Positions 1 to 10,433 of a DNA stretch of 64,000 bases are shown here, one piece after another. The DNA comes from Mytilus galloprovincialis (taxonomy: Eukaryota; Mollusca; Bivalvia; Mytilida; Mytilidae): NCBI RefSeq assembly GCF_965363235.1, contig NC_134847.1, positions 45,201,305 through 45,265,304 on the forward strand, given 5' to 3'. A program made the translations under genes and the position numbers. Under the pieces are notes generated by a model. That model saw nothing but the letters and a program-made list of their open reading frames with translations. It did not search any database and was not told the DNA's origin. The stretch's first letter is position 1. Each line of letters begins with the position of its first letter.

Positions 1-169
1 GTTGCCAAGCACTGCATCTGGGTCGTGAAAGATCTGTTATCAGATAGTGAACACACAAAAGGCGCAACACAAGTCTATGGGAGTCATTAACTAGAGATTA
101 ACTTGAGAGCCTGTATCGTTCACCTGATTCTACTTTGTTTTTGAAATCATATAAAAAAATATATAAACT

Positions 170-1216
170 GGCGGCCATCTTGGATGTTGAAATAACAATA
201 AAGTAACAACACTTGGTCAGCATCTCATTAGGAACATTCATGCTATGTTTGGTTTCATTCCATTCAGTGGTTCACTAAAAGAAGAAATTTGTATGTATTT
301 CTCATAGGGTCCTATGTTAAACTAAGTCCCCCACTGGCGGCCATCTTGGATTATGGATCGGCTACAAAGTAACAACACTTGGTCAGCATCTCAGAAGGAA
401 CATTTATGCTATATTTGGTTTCATTTCCATTCAGTGGTTCTCTATAAGAAGAAACTTCTATGTATTTTCCATAGGGTCCTATGTTAAACTGAGTCCCCTA
501 CTGCTGGCCATCTTGGACGTTGGATTGGCGACAAAGTAACAACACTTGGTCAGTATCTCATTAGGAACATTCATGCTATGTTTGGTTTCATTCCATTCAG
601 TGGTTCTCTATAAGAAGAAACTTCTATGTATTTCCCATAGGGTCCTATGTTAAACTGAGTCCCCTACTGGCGGCCATCTTGGACGTTGGAATGGCGACAA
701 AGTAACAACACTTGGTCAGTATCTCAATAGGAACATTCATGCTATGTTTGGTTTCATTCCATTCAGTGGTTCACTTAAAGAAGACATTTGTATGTATTTC
801 CTGTAGGATCCTATCTTAAACTAAGTCCCTCGGCTGGCGGCCATCTTGGATGATGGATCGGCTACAAAGAAACAACACTTGGCCAGCACATCAGAAGGAA
901 CATTCATGTCATGTTTGGTTTCATTCCATTCAGTGGTTCTCTAAAAGAAGTCATTTGTATGCATTTCCCATAGGGTCCTATGTTAAACTAGGTCCCCGCT
1001 GGCAGCCATCTTGGATGATGGATCGGCTACAAAGAAACAACACTTGGCCAGCACATCAGAAGGAACATTCATGTCATGTTTGGTTTCATTCCATTCAGTG
1101 GTTCTCTAAAAGAAGTCATTTGTATGCATTTCCCATAGGGTCCTATGTTAAACTAGGTCCCCGCTGGCAGCCATCTTGGATAATGGATCGACTACAAAGT
1201 AACAACACTTGGTCAG
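170..1216. repeat. 166-bp tandem array, about 6.3 units
   Basis: A unit starting near 'ggcggccatcttgga' recurs at 170, 336, 502, 669, 836, 1001 and 1166, a period of 165-167 bp, with the last unit partial. The two units starting near 850 and 1015 are essentially identical and exactly 165 bp long. The reading frame therefore stays open through both and gives a 144-codon frame with a repeated 55-residue block. I regard that frame as a by-product of the repeat, not a gene. Mussels are known to carry satellites of about 160-173 bp, but I cannot assign this array to one by eye. Confidence 0.9.
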
Positions 1217-1225
1217 CTAACCGAC

Positions 1226-1282
1226 GACGACGGACGCCAAGTGATGAGAAAAGTTCACTTGGCCCTTTGGGCCAGGTGAGCT
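1226..1282. repeat. Short hairpin-ended repeat module
   Basis: The stretch 'gacggacgccaagtgatgag' is followed by a near-perfect hairpin at about 1255-1277 (tcacttggccc / gggccaggtga, loop ttt). It sits between the tandem array and the 1.7-kb inverted-repeat element. I recognise this kind of module as a dispersed bivalve repeat, but no function is evident. Confidence 0.45.
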
Positions 1283-1845
1283 AAAACTAAACACGTTTTG
1301 TACCTATAATCACTTGGGTAAAGCTGATGACCGTAACTGCATTCACGGTCATCCCAAGATATATAAAACGTATTTATATGAGAGTATTATCCTATAGGTA
1401 GGAGAAAATAAGACGTGCTTTAAATACATAGTTCACCATATATATCTTTTTTTACGGTAGAGGGTATATATCTTTTTTAAAATGAACATACAACAAGACA
1501 TGCACATGAAAAAGTGGGAATAAATGCATCAAAAGCGCGTTAAATGACACCTTACAAGTATAATAAAAAAAAATTGTGCTGCATAGCCTCCAACTTAAAG
1601 CCAAAAGATTTTTTTTATTTCTGGAATTCCTTGTAATGACATATAATAAATGCATTTTTTTTAAAAATGCCAATTGAAGTACAACAATTGATATTATATC
1701 ATCTTTGGTTTGTCTTCTATTTTGTCTTGCAAGAAAAATAACGGAACCTGTTTTTAAAATACTACGATCAAACTAGTGAAGGCGAGCTCCAGCAAAATAG
1801 ATCCTTAAAATAGTCGTGTGCGTATAGCGTATCACAAGGGGCAGG

Positions 1846-1985
1846 GGCGGATTATTTTCAAAAAAGGGGGGTCCCAACCCAGGGTAAAGGGGCTTCAAAC
1901 TATATGTCCCCATTCAAATGCACTGATTGGTAAATAAAAAGAGGGTTCCAACCCCCGGACCCCCCCTTTTGGATCCACTACTGAG
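1846..1985. repeat. MITE-like GC-skewed repeat ('ggatcca' ends)
   Basis: The unit begins near 'ggggcggatta' and ends near 'ttggatccactactg'. It contains runs of G on the left and of C on the right, so the ends can pair, around a middle that includes 'gtccccattcaaatgca'. A diverged copy lies at 57345-57448 with the same order of words. It is nested in the 1311-3007 element. Confidence 0.55.
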
Positions 1986-2109
1986 GGGAACCTTGTCAAT
2001 TTGTATATAAAGCAATATTATTCATATATAAAGACATACTAATATTTTAATCTGCCTCCTCTATAACCATATACACAGGCTCGATTACCGGATATTCATA
2101 TGTTTGATT

Positions 2110-2400
2110 AGTGTTTTTATGCTCCATTTATGAGCATTATGTTTTCTGGTCTGTGCATACGTTCGTTTGTTCGTCCGTTCGTCTGCTCGTTCGTCCGTGT
2201 GTCCCACCTCAGGTTAAAGTTTTTGGTCGAGGAGGTTTTTGATGACGTTGAAGTCCAATCAACTTGAAACTTAGTACACATGTTTTCTATGATATGATCT
2301 TTCTAATCATAATGCCAAATTACAGTTTTTTTCCCATTTTAACGGTCCACTGAACATAGAAAATTATAGTGTAGATGAGGCATGTACTAGAGACACATTC
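2110..2400 (+). repeat. Dispersed repeat, 'gcattatgttttctggtctg' family
   Basis: It shares long stretches with 29740-30080: 'ggttaaagtttttggtc', 'caacttgaaacttagtacac', 'atgatatgatctttctaat' and 'cggtccactgaacatagaaa'. A simple (cgtt)-type tract, 'gttcgtccgttcgtctg', lies near its start. A short inverted end also occurs near 44103-44140. No coding potential is seen. Confidence 0.7.
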
Positions 2401-2638
2401 TTGTTTCTTCAACTTTTCGTCGTATCTCTGTCAATTTGTTTTAAATTTTTAAGTCGTTATCAATAAATATTTCATTGTTTACGAGAAATTTGCAATTTAC
2501 TTTAATTGTCATGAACTCAAAATACGGCAAATAGTTAAAAATAAATGACGAAACATGTTTATATCCGCTAACTGAGCCCCTATTGAGACAAACACAACAA
2601 AACGCTATGAATACAAATACGGATATTCTTAGAATTGA

Positions 2639-2781
2639 GGGTCATCATTTAAAAGTTACGATCATTCTTTACAAATTACGGTCATCTTTTACAAGTTACG
2701 GTCATCTGTTTACCAATCACGGTCATCCTTGTATTATGTTACGGTCATCTTGAAAATATTTTGATAATGATTTACGGACAT
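2639..2781. repeat. Subterminal array of ACGGTCATC boxes
   Basis: Seven close versions of the TIR box, mostly (t)tacggtcatc, occur at roughly 20-bp spacing (near 2639, 2657, 2678, 2698, 2719, 2741 and 2773), separated by AT-rich spacers. They match the box in both TIRs of the enclosing element. In characterised hAT and En/Spm elements, repeated subterminal boxes bind transposase. Applying that role here is inference. Confidence 0.7.
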
Positions 2782-3012
2782 CTTAGCGATTTTTTCAGAT
2801 TGAATTTACCGTTTCCTAAACATTTTTCGGTAGTAATTTGTGATTTCTGTGTGAATCTTTTATACATTTTCATCGTATCAATGTATACTTTACAAAGAAA
2901 ATGATATAGAAACAAGGTAACAGACAATACAGATACTGACCTAATTTTTCATCCGACACCTTGGGATGACCGTGAATGCAGTTACGGTCATCAGCTTTAC
3001 CCCAGTGATAAT

Positions 3013-4436
3013 GATCACATTCCAATAAATAATGACATATTTGAAACTGATTCCTTGGTGTCTCAAAAAGTACAGTAAGATTATTTTTTTGTTTCTTGAA
3101 ACTTTTTTTTTATTATTTAATGAGTGTTAATTTTTCAACAAAATTGATCGTGAAAGATCGGTCTACGCATTATCTTGATCGTAGAAGACAAGGCCACCAG
3201 GCGGGCGCAGGATGATTGCACTTTTTAACTTGTAACATTACATTAAAGGACATATTATAAAAAAAAAATGTTTACGTTTCTAGGTAAGCGATAATGAAAA
3301 CGAATCATTTATAGATGGAACTTTGAAATACTTGAAATAATTATTCAAATAAGAACGGACATTATTGCTTTTTTCACTTTATCTGATTTTAAACTTTTTT
3401 TAAATAATTAAAAACGTATATGATAAGTAGATTTACGAGATAAAAGACCCTTCAGGAGCGTAAATTGTCATATAAAGTAAAAGTATATATGTATCTAAAT
3501 GCTTACGGCATTAAACATTTTAGTCTTATTCCCTAACAAAAGAGAACTGGAATGAGTCATGTAAATCCGGTATTTGCTATACCAATAATGATAAATTAAA
3601 ATACTATTTACCCTATAATTAAATATTGATTTGAAAGATTTCGTAGCATCAAATCTGTCACGAACTGGATCTTTCACAAACCCTAAAATCTTCTTTTTTA
3701 TATTTTGTAAATACTTTTTTGCAAAGTTTCTGATTAGACCTACACCAATAAACGTTAGATTCATTTCATTCATTAAAATGGAATACTATTTACCAAATAA
3801 GTTGATTTATTCTAATTATGAAAAAAAAATTGTATGTTTACATATTTAATGTTATAGAAATGTCGAAGAGCAATCTGGTTTTTTTTTTTGTAGTTTTGTA
3901 AAAACTGTGTACTATTAAACCTTGTTTTTCTCAGATACTGATCATTATGTCGAACTATATATTTTGGTAGACTCATTAAATTAGATACAATCGCAATACT
4001 TGACCACCGTTAGACATTCTTTCACGGTAATTTTTCTCGATATACATTCTCTACTTTCATATTTTTCAACGAGATGTTGACATCCTTCAGTACCCCTATA
4101 CAATATTCAGTCTTGATTCAGTGGCAATAAACTTGAGTACTATTTTAAACAAAGATAACTAAGGTTTGAAAGTTTATAATTTGGACCAAGGAGATTATAA
4201 TACCAGTAAAAAGTCCTTGTTCAAAGTACATACTGTTTGTTATATTTTTTTTTCTTCATATAATTCAGATGTATTGTTCATCTGATGATGGGAATGGAAA
4301 TTTGTTTTCCTCAAATACACCTATGGAATGCTCTAAAATGTACAAACTCTAAAATCAATTATTTTTGGTACATATTACTCATACAAGAAGTGAAATTCGC
4401 TTGATATAGCTTAAATCGTATTTTTCTACTTTTCAG
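3013..4436. other. AT-rich non-coding stretch before the first ten-cysteine exon
   Basis: I see no gene, RNA or structured repeat here. It ends in a good splice acceptor (ctacttttcag, up to 4436), so its right part is presumably an intron. I looked for a signal-peptide exon like those at 9687 and 14427 and did not find one. Confidence 0.5.
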
Positions 4437-4775
4437 ACTTCTGATGTTTCCCCGTATTACAGAAATTACTGTGAGACGAACGACGACTGTGTCGATCCAT
4501 CATTATGTTGTTCAATAGCACCGTTGATCATTGGCAAACGTTTATTAGACAGTCACTTAGATAAACACAATAACCTGCACCACTGCTTGCCATACATGAA
4601 TGAAAATTCAACATTGTGTCATCTTCGGTTACAGTCCTCACCGGAAAAAACAAACTATTATTATATCGTGAATGTATGCCCATGCGCACCTGGACTGGAA
4701 TGTACACCTTCAGACGACCCACCAATGCATTTACCTAAAGACCTATTTGGAAGATGCACAAAGACAAATCCATAG
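4437..4775 (+). CDS. Prokineticin/astakine-like secreted protein, mature-domain exon (copy A)
   Basis: The exon follows a polypyrimidine-AG acceptor and encodes 112 residues plus a stop. It has ten cysteines in the order C-x5-C-x5-CC...C...C...C-P-C-x-P-G-L-x-C...C, ending GRCTKTNP. The paired CC and the CPCxPGLxC box match the prokineticin/astakine ten-cysteine fold. Those proteins are small secreted cytokines: prokineticins act on G-protein-coupled receptors, and astakines drive blood-cell formation in arthropods. The vertebrate AVITGA start is absent, as in astakines. The exon is intact, but no upstream signal-peptide exon is visible, so the gene is partial here or an orphan exon. Exon and flanks closely match copy C at 13094. 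Colipase or dickkopf-type folds are alternatives. Confidence 0.75.
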   Translation, partial: TSDVSPYYRNYCETNDDCVDPSLCCSIAPLIIGKRLLDSHLDKHNNLHHCLPYMNENSTLCHLRLQSSPEKTNYYYIVNVCPCAPGLECTPSDDPPMHLPKDLFGRCTKTNP

Positions 4776-6190
4776 GTTTTTTAAATTAAATTTGATCAAA
4801 TTTCAGTACATTACCAAATGTTTTCGATTAATGATCTTTTTAATTATAACATTTAGAATCAAAAGTGAAATAACGAAAAATACCGAACTACAAGGAAAAT
4901 TCTAAACGGAAAGTCCTTAAGAAAATATCAAAATTAAACGCTCAAACACGTCAAACAAATAAATAAAAATTGTCGTATTCCTGGCTTGGTATAGGCATTT
5001 TCCAATGTAGAAAATGGTGGAATAAACCTAGTTTTATAGATTGCTTAACCTCTCTCTTGTAACGCATTAATATCATTTATGCATATTGAAACAATTTCGA
5101 GCAAAAATGTAAACCCAACTCATCAGTTGTACTTAATACTTAAATTTTTATAAAAATAACATACAGTGTAGTAATAAATCTTATTAAAATTGGATTGCAA
5201 GGAAAATAAGTACCAGACAAAATCAGACGTTTTAGACCCTAAAAACTTTTAGTGCTTAAATATTAGCCAATTTAAGTAAAAAGTCAAATTACCAATGCCC
5301 ATTTAAGTTATACAGAAATAAATACATATTATACTTTTACTACAAAAAAAATAAAAGAATAATAACCTTAAATATCAAAACAGCACAATGTTAACTTTTC
5401 ATATCTATCATTAATGACAGTAGATACACTGAGTAGGACTAATCATCTCGTATTTCAGTTTCGTTTGTGAACAGGCTGTTTCAAGCCTCTAGAAATAAGA
5501 CAGCGCTGTGGATAAGATTAATTTAATAATATATGAAATTACTTTGGAACAGTTCATCTTTACTTGATATCTTCGTTATATTTCCTGGCCATTCAATACT
5601 TTATCTTATAGTTTGTTTCTGTGTGTGTTGCATTGTCGTTTTTTTCTTTTCTTTTTCTTTTTTTTTGTTGTTGCACTTAAGAGTTTCTGTTGATTCGTTG
5701 TTTTCCTTTTATATTTGATGTGTTTACCTCAGTTTTAGTTTGTAACCTAGATCTGTTTTCTATCAATCGATTTATGACTTTCGAACAGCGGTATACTACT
5801 GTTGCCTTTATTTATCAATCCTAAAAATGTATTAGTCACATTTGTTTGTTCCCTAGTTGGTTTCGAAAGTATTAATTTCAATTTGACCAGTTTATAAATG
5901 GAATCGCTTTTAGAATAAATATATATTAATCAGTGTTCAGTGTGTTATTATGGCGAGGTAAGTGGTACAGAATAACAATGTCAGCCCTCAAACATACAAT
6001 GGAAATTTTGAATATTTCGCTACTAGTTAATGTTCTGCCCCCCCTTGGAATGGTGATGATGCACAAGGAAAAAGTAACAAAAAAGTTAAAAGATTAATGC
6101 ATTCATACTGGTAAAATATATAGTCGAAAGAAATAAGTCGTAATGAAAACGAAATATTATAGGCTATTTTAGGGACCTTTATAATCTTTT
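4776..6190. repeat. Repeat debris between copies A and the ribozyme-like repeat
   Basis: At 4895-5080 there is a minus-strand copy of a dispersed repeat ('aacggaaagtcc', 'ggcattttccaatgtagaaaatggt') also seen at 7375-7530 and 29040-29230, and on the plus strand at 28430-28680 and 47880-48090. At about 5440-5830 the words 'cagcggtatactactgttgcc' and 'atcgatttatgact' match 24450-24530, a sequence I take to be a PLE 3' tail. No gene is supported. Confidence 0.5.
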
Positions 6191-6597
6191 CTGATGAGTC
6201 TAATGAGACGAAACGCGCATCTGGCGTAAATCTAAAATTTAATCCTGGTATCTATGATGAGTGTATTTACAACCACTGGGTCGATGCCACTGCTGGTGGA
6301 GATTTATTTTCCCGGTGGTATCAACAGCCCAGTAGTCAGTACTTCTGTGTTGGCTTGAGTTGTCATTGATATGTTCATAATTATAAACTAACTGTCAACA
6401 AAACTTTGATTTTTTTTAAATACTAAAGTTTTTCTTCCTCAGGAATAGATTACCTTAGCTGTATTTGGCAAAACTTTTAGGAATATTTGGTCATCAATGC
6501 TCTTCAACTTCGTACTTTATTTGGCCTTTTTAACTTTTTTAATTTCGAGCGTCACTGATGAGTCTTTTGTAGATGAAACGCGCGTCTGGCGTAAATA
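6191..6597 (+). mobile_element. Retrozyme-like repeat with two hammerhead-like cores
   Basis: Two hammerhead-type cores lie in the same orientation. At 6191 there is CTGATGA, a perfect 4-bp stem II (GTCT-AATG-AGAC), GAAA and a short CGC/GCG stem III ending in GTA (6226-6228). At 6555 there is CTGATGA, a weaker stem II, GAAA, the same stem III and GTA (6591-6593). Predicted cleavage sites are 365 nt apart, as expected for a small circular-RNA retrozyme unit. Hammerhead retrozymes are known in metazoans including bivalves. I cannot draw a convincing stem I for either core, so catalysis is uncertain. A piece of the same family lies at 24680-24830 plus 27671-27760, and another near 16920-17000. 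Confidence 0.6.
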
Positions 6598-6937
6598 CAA
6601 AATGTCATTCTGATAAGTTTATTTGTCTGTCACTTATAATCTGACTCGTTCTCTTCGCCACACACAAAAACAAACTATTTTTAGATTAACATAATTTTGA
6701 AAGTATAAAATTTCTAATTTTCGTTCTTTTCTCAGAAGATCTATTTTTATTGTTAAACATTTGATGGAAATATAACGAAATTTTATTAAAATACAACTGA
6801 ATAATAAATATCTGTAAAATGTAATAACTCTAATAGCAATATGATTATTTGAAAATTAATCCAGCAAGAAGAGAAAATACTAAGCTATGTCTAAAATCTG
6901 TTTTTTTTTATTTTTATTTTTTATTTCTATTCTTTAG

Positions 6938-7255
6938 ATTTATGATGTTTCCCAGTATTAGAAAAAATACTGTGAGACGAACAAAGACTGTGTCGATCCA
7001 TCATTATGTTGTTCAATTGCGCTGTTGATCATTAGCAAACGTTTGTTAGACGGACACGATAATATTCTGCACCATTGCATGCCATAACAGAATGAAAGTG
7101 CAACATCGTGTGAACTTCAATTACAGTACTCACCGAAAATACAAAACTATTATAGTGTCTTTAATGAATACCCATGTGCACCTGGACTAAAATGTACACC
7201 TTCAACAGACCTGCCATTGCATTATCTGGAAAATGCAAAAGGCAAATCTAACTAA
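6938..7255 (+). pseudogene. Broken copy of the prokineticin-like exon (copy B)
   Basis: The segment aligns to copies A and C after a 'ttctttag' acceptor but is damaged. There is a stop at codon 8 (6958-6960) where the others have TAC/AGA. A second stop lies at 7085-7087, after the fifth-cysteine motif. The seventh cysteine, the one before PC, is replaced by tyrosine (TGC to TAC). A small deletion near the 3' end removes the PKDRF region, shifts the frame and loses the last cysteine. The flanks still resemble the intron and 3' flank of A and C, so this is a DNA-level tandem duplicate, not a retrocopy. Confidence 0.9.
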
Positions 7256-7374
7256 AGATTTTTTTTGTAACAAAATTTATCAAATGTCATTTCTGCCAAA
7301 TGTTTGCGTGCGAGTTATTAATTTTTTTATTTTTTGACATTTCTAGTAAAATGTAAAATTACACAAAATACCCC

Positions 7375-7540
7375 GAGGAAAATTCTTAACGGAAAGTCCA
7401 TAAGAAAACTGCAGTTTTTAAAGGTCAAACACATAAAACGAATAGATAACAAATGTCATAACTATGACTTGATACAAACATTTTATGGCTAGCTGAACCT
7501 CTCATTTGAAACGCATTCTTCATATCTGCATATCGAAACA
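7375..7540 (-). repeat. Dispersed repeat copy ('aacggaaagtcc' family)
   Basis: This is the same family as 4895-5080 and 29040-29230, in the same orientation relative to the preceding ten-cysteine exon as the 4895 copy. The repeat was probably carried along when the cassette A/B was duplicated. It is non-coding. Confidence 0.55.
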
Positions 7541-8301
7541 ACTTCGTTCTCACCAAGATGTAGCAGATTTTTCTTAGTTACAACATCTTATTTCCACCAT
7601 CCCTAATAAGAAAGTTGTTTACATTAAGGAAATCCGGTTTCTTTTCTTATCATAATTTTAATTACAAACAGTACTCATAATGGTTCAATAACAAGGTACA
7701 CATATGTATAAAATGTAATTTGACAGTTGATAGTTGCTTGCTTAACGTTCAGTGGTAATCATTACATGCATATTGAGGACGAGAAAGTATTAACAATTAT
7801 TACAATAGCTTGGTTCTGTAATGTTTGACGACAAGGGATGAAATAGATGGAACATTTGAACTGCTCCCGGAAGAAAACAATGATGTGTTGGATTAGAGCA
7901 GACGCAATGCCTTGGAACATACACTCCTCAAACAAAGAGTTCTATATCGTGCCGAGATCGCGTCAGCTCTATAATGTGCATCCCTTATTTTTTCGGACCT
8001 CGAAGTTATAAATTCCGAGCAGCCTAATAGATAACACACTTTATACTGCTAGTTGGACGATGACTAACCAAGGTGACCATATTTCCAGACTCAAGTCAAC
8101 CTGTAGTTTCGAGGAAATATGCTAGTATTAACAAGTCCTTCTACATAAAGAGTGTTAAGGGACTATCAGAAATAAAAAATAGTCATAAGGAGCATATAAC
8201 ATCAATGCCAATCTAAAAAAAAAGAATTGACAACCAATTTTATAGACTTACACATTATAAAAGCTCTTATAAGATCAAACTAATAAAAAAACGAGAAGGC
8301 A

Positions 8302-8637
8302 GTGTTAAAAAATAGAAAATTATTACACCAGGGTTTTCGATATCACAAACTAGTCAAAACATTTACTAAATGTTATCATCGGTATAAGGACATCATTCGT
8401 AAATATAGCTCAACATGCAGACTTCTTATACGTTCAGGTATTTCACATCCATTTTTTTATGGAAATATTCTTTATAAAGCACAAAGGTGTCAGTATTCAC
8501 CTCAAAAACTAACAAAACCTTTGAATAGACTTATTAAGAAGGGATATAGTTACGATACTGTTGTCAGGTCATTAAAGATTGCATATTTTGGCGTTAATAT
8601 TGATTCACTTATAGGGTCTTTGCATCGGAACTAAACA
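8302..8637 (+). pseudogene. C-terminal fragment of a Penelope-like RT protein
   Basis: An open frame of about 110 codons, ending at 8634, reads like the C-terminal region of bivalve PLE proteins. It has a 'KLLHQGFRYHKL' helix, then KTFTKCYHRY, then a GIS-PFFYGN-LYK segment. In complete PLEs this region follows the RT and GIY-YIG nuclease parts. Here neither RT nor nuclease is present, so it is a 5'-truncated insertion. It is followed by a tail sequence (8640-9290) shared with 44585-45130. Assignment is from remembered family appearance only. Confidence 0.5.
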
Positions 8638-8639
8638 CA

Positions 8640-9290
8640 TTTATTCAAAAACCAGTTGTTGGCATGACACGGGTTATGTTCTTCTCATATATGTTATGAT
8701 GATATGATACTAAACCCCTAACGGGAAGGATTGTGCCTGATATTCATATGATGAATACATAATCTTTCAATCAGTTTAATTGAAGTCTGGAGCTGGCATG
8801 TCAGTTAACTGCTAGTAGTCTGTTGTTATTTATGTATAATTGTCATTTTCTTTTTTTCTTTGGTTACATCTTCTGACATCTTACTCGGACTTCTCTTGAA
8901 CTGAATTTTAATGTGCGTATTGTTATTCGTTTACTTTTCTGCTTTTGCTAGATTTATAGGGAGAGGGTTGAGAACTCATAAACATGTTAAAACCCGCCGC
9001 ACTTTTGCGCCTGTCCCAAGTCAGGAGCCTCTGGCCTTTGCTAGTGTTGTATTATTTTTAATTTTGGTTTCTTCTGTACAATTTGAAGTTTAGTATGGCG
9101 TTCATTATCACTGAACTAGTATATATATTTCTTTAGGGGCCAGCTGAAGAACGCCTCCGGGTGCGGGAATTTCTCGCTGCATTGAAGACCTGTTAGTGAC
9201 CTTCTGCTGTTGTCTGCTCTATGGTCGGTTTGTTGTCTCTTTGACACATTTCCCATTTCCATTCTCAATTTTATTAATATGACAGCATTT
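8640..9290 (+). repeat. PLE 3'-tail repeat, family 2
   Basis: It has near-identical order and wording to 44585-45130: 'cgggttatgttcttctcat', 'ctaaacccctaacggga', 'gtcccaagtca(g/a)gagcctctgg', 'gcctc(c/t)gggtgcgggaat' and 'ctcgctgcattgaagacct'. It follows directly on the PLE-like frame, so it is read as the 3' part of the same retroelement. Confidence 0.65.
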
Positions 9291-9600
9291 TCATTTTGGT
9301 TTTTCAAAGTTTGGGAAAAGTTATCGACAATGAAGAAGAGAAACATGTTAATCTAAGCTACAGGTAATACAGAAGGAACAAAGGTTGTTATTACTAAAAT
9401 TGATTACCAAAACAAAACCCTAGAGTTTCAATGTCGTAGTATAATTGTGTTTTATCAACTGTTTAATATTTTATCACATTCTTTTTTTAATTTCATCTAG
9501 TGAGACTCTAACATAACTTCAACAGAAGTTTATAATTGTTTATGATCTTATTTTCAATCCAAACAATTTCGATTATATAAGTCATGATTTGTTAATCAAA

Positions 9601-9686
9601 CATATATAGATAACACTATATGTGAGGGTTATTGTCAAGAATATAGGTTAAAACTTACGCAAATGATAAGCATTTAGCATTTAAAA
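9601..9686 (+). promoter_or_regulatory. Conserved promoter/5' leader of copy C
   Basis: A TATA-like 'catatatagata' (9601-9612) is followed about 38 bp later by 'atataggttaaa' (from 9641), then 'gataagcatt' (9665) and the ATG at 9687. The same three words occur in the same order and with nearly the same spacing before copy D (14332-14426). Shared spacing at two genes supports a core promoter plus start region, although common descent alone could explain it. Confidence 0.5.
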
Positions 9687-9740
9687 ATGGATAAATTACT
9701 ACTGACAACGGTCCTGTGTATTGGTTATTTTTGCATAGTG
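9687..9740 (+). CDS. Signal-peptide exon of prokineticin-like copy C
   Basis: The ATG opens an 18-codon exon, MDKLLLTTVLCIGYFCIV, a typical secretion signal (positive charge, then a hydrophobic core). It ends exactly at a consensus donor GTAAGT (9741) in phase 0, which matches the phase-0 acceptor before 13094. Copy D has an exon of the same design 4.7 kb downstream. The intervening 3.35-kb intron holds two PLE tails and a 955-bp TIR element. A PLE tail begins only about 9 bases after the donor. Confidence 0.7.
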
Positions 9741-9748
9741 GTAAGTTT

Positions 9749-9893
9749 CTTTAGTTTTCTATGTTGTGTCTTGTGTACTAATATTTGTCTGTTTGTCTTT
9801 TTATTTTGAAGCCATAGCGTTTTCAGTTTATGTTCAATCCATGAGTTTGACTGTCGCTATTGTATATTTCGCCCCTCTTTTCTTTTCGTTATT
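9749..9893 (+). repeat. PLE 3'-tail repeat, family 1, inside intron of copy C
   Basis: It matches the non-coding tail downstream of the long PLE copy (27480-27670): 'tagttttctatgttgtgtct', 'gtctgtttgtctttttattt', 'ccatagcgttttcagttt' and 'atgagtttgactgtc', ending near 'tcgcccctctttt'. It is read as a short 5'-truncated insertion. Confidence 0.65.
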
Positions 9894-10227
9894 GATTGAA
9901 TCTTATAAAGTTTCGCAAAATAGAGAATTAAAGGCATTTTTAACCATTAAACCTATATGACCAGCCTATCTATATATGATGTACCACCACTATCCCCTTC
10001 GCAACACACATAAGTTGGCATGTGAAAGTTTTATAGTTTTGTTTCTCAACAACTTTTATGTCAGAAAGGAATTGTGTATATGTACTTATTCAGTTAAAAC
10101 ATTTCGATTATGTTAGTAATTTAATATCCAGATTAAATACATTTGAAAAAAAACATATCAGAAGGTCATGAGCACCGACATCACAATATCATGAAGACAG
10201 TGGTTTAGCTGAAACGTGTTGTATATA

Positions 10228-10433
10228 TGTGGTGCGGGATCTGCTTACCCTTCCGGAGCACCTGCTATCAACCCTAGTTTTGGTTGGGTTTAGTCTTTAG
10301 TTTTGTATGTTGTGTCTTCTGTTCTATTATTTGTCAGTGTGTTTTTTTTTAATTTTTAGCCATGGCATTGTCAGATTATTTTCAATCTATAAGTTGGACT
10401 ATCCGTCTGGTATCTTTCGTCCCTCTTGCATAA
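10228..10433 (+). repeat. PLE 3'-tail repeat, family 1, second copy in the intron
   Basis: It begins with 'gtggtgcgggatctgcttac' and 'ccttccggagcacctg', continues through 'ccatggcattgtcag', and ends near 'tatctttcgtccctcttg'. The same order of words occurs at 22460-22685 and 27450-27670. Confidence 0.65.

Larger units (their letters stand above)
1311..3007. mobile_element. 1.7-kb non-autonomous DNA transposon, 48-bp TIRs, 5-bp TSD
   Basis: The ends 1311-1358 and 2960-3007 are inverted repeats of 48 bp with a single mismatch, beginning CACT(T/G)GGGTAAAG. The element is flanked by a direct 'ataat' on both sides (1306-1310 and 3008-3012), read as a 5-bp target-site duplication. Each TIR contains an inner inverted pair GATGACCGT...ACGGTCATC. 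The same box recurs as an array near the right end (2639-2781). No transposase frame is present. Two older repeats are nested inside (1846-1985 and 2110-2400). A CAC start plus a 5-bp TSD fits Transib/RAG-like elements, but this is inference only. Confidence 0.85.

Noticed and set aside
850-1284. 144-codon open frame with a repeated 55-residue block
   Set aside because: It is produced by two identical 165-bp tandem units; there is no signal, domain or codon bias, and the frame ends at the array edge.
1311-3007. Naming the element a RAG or Transib transposon
   Set aside because: Only the CAC start and the 5-bp duplication agree; no transposase is present and the duplication is AT-rich, so it is kept as a hypothesis only.
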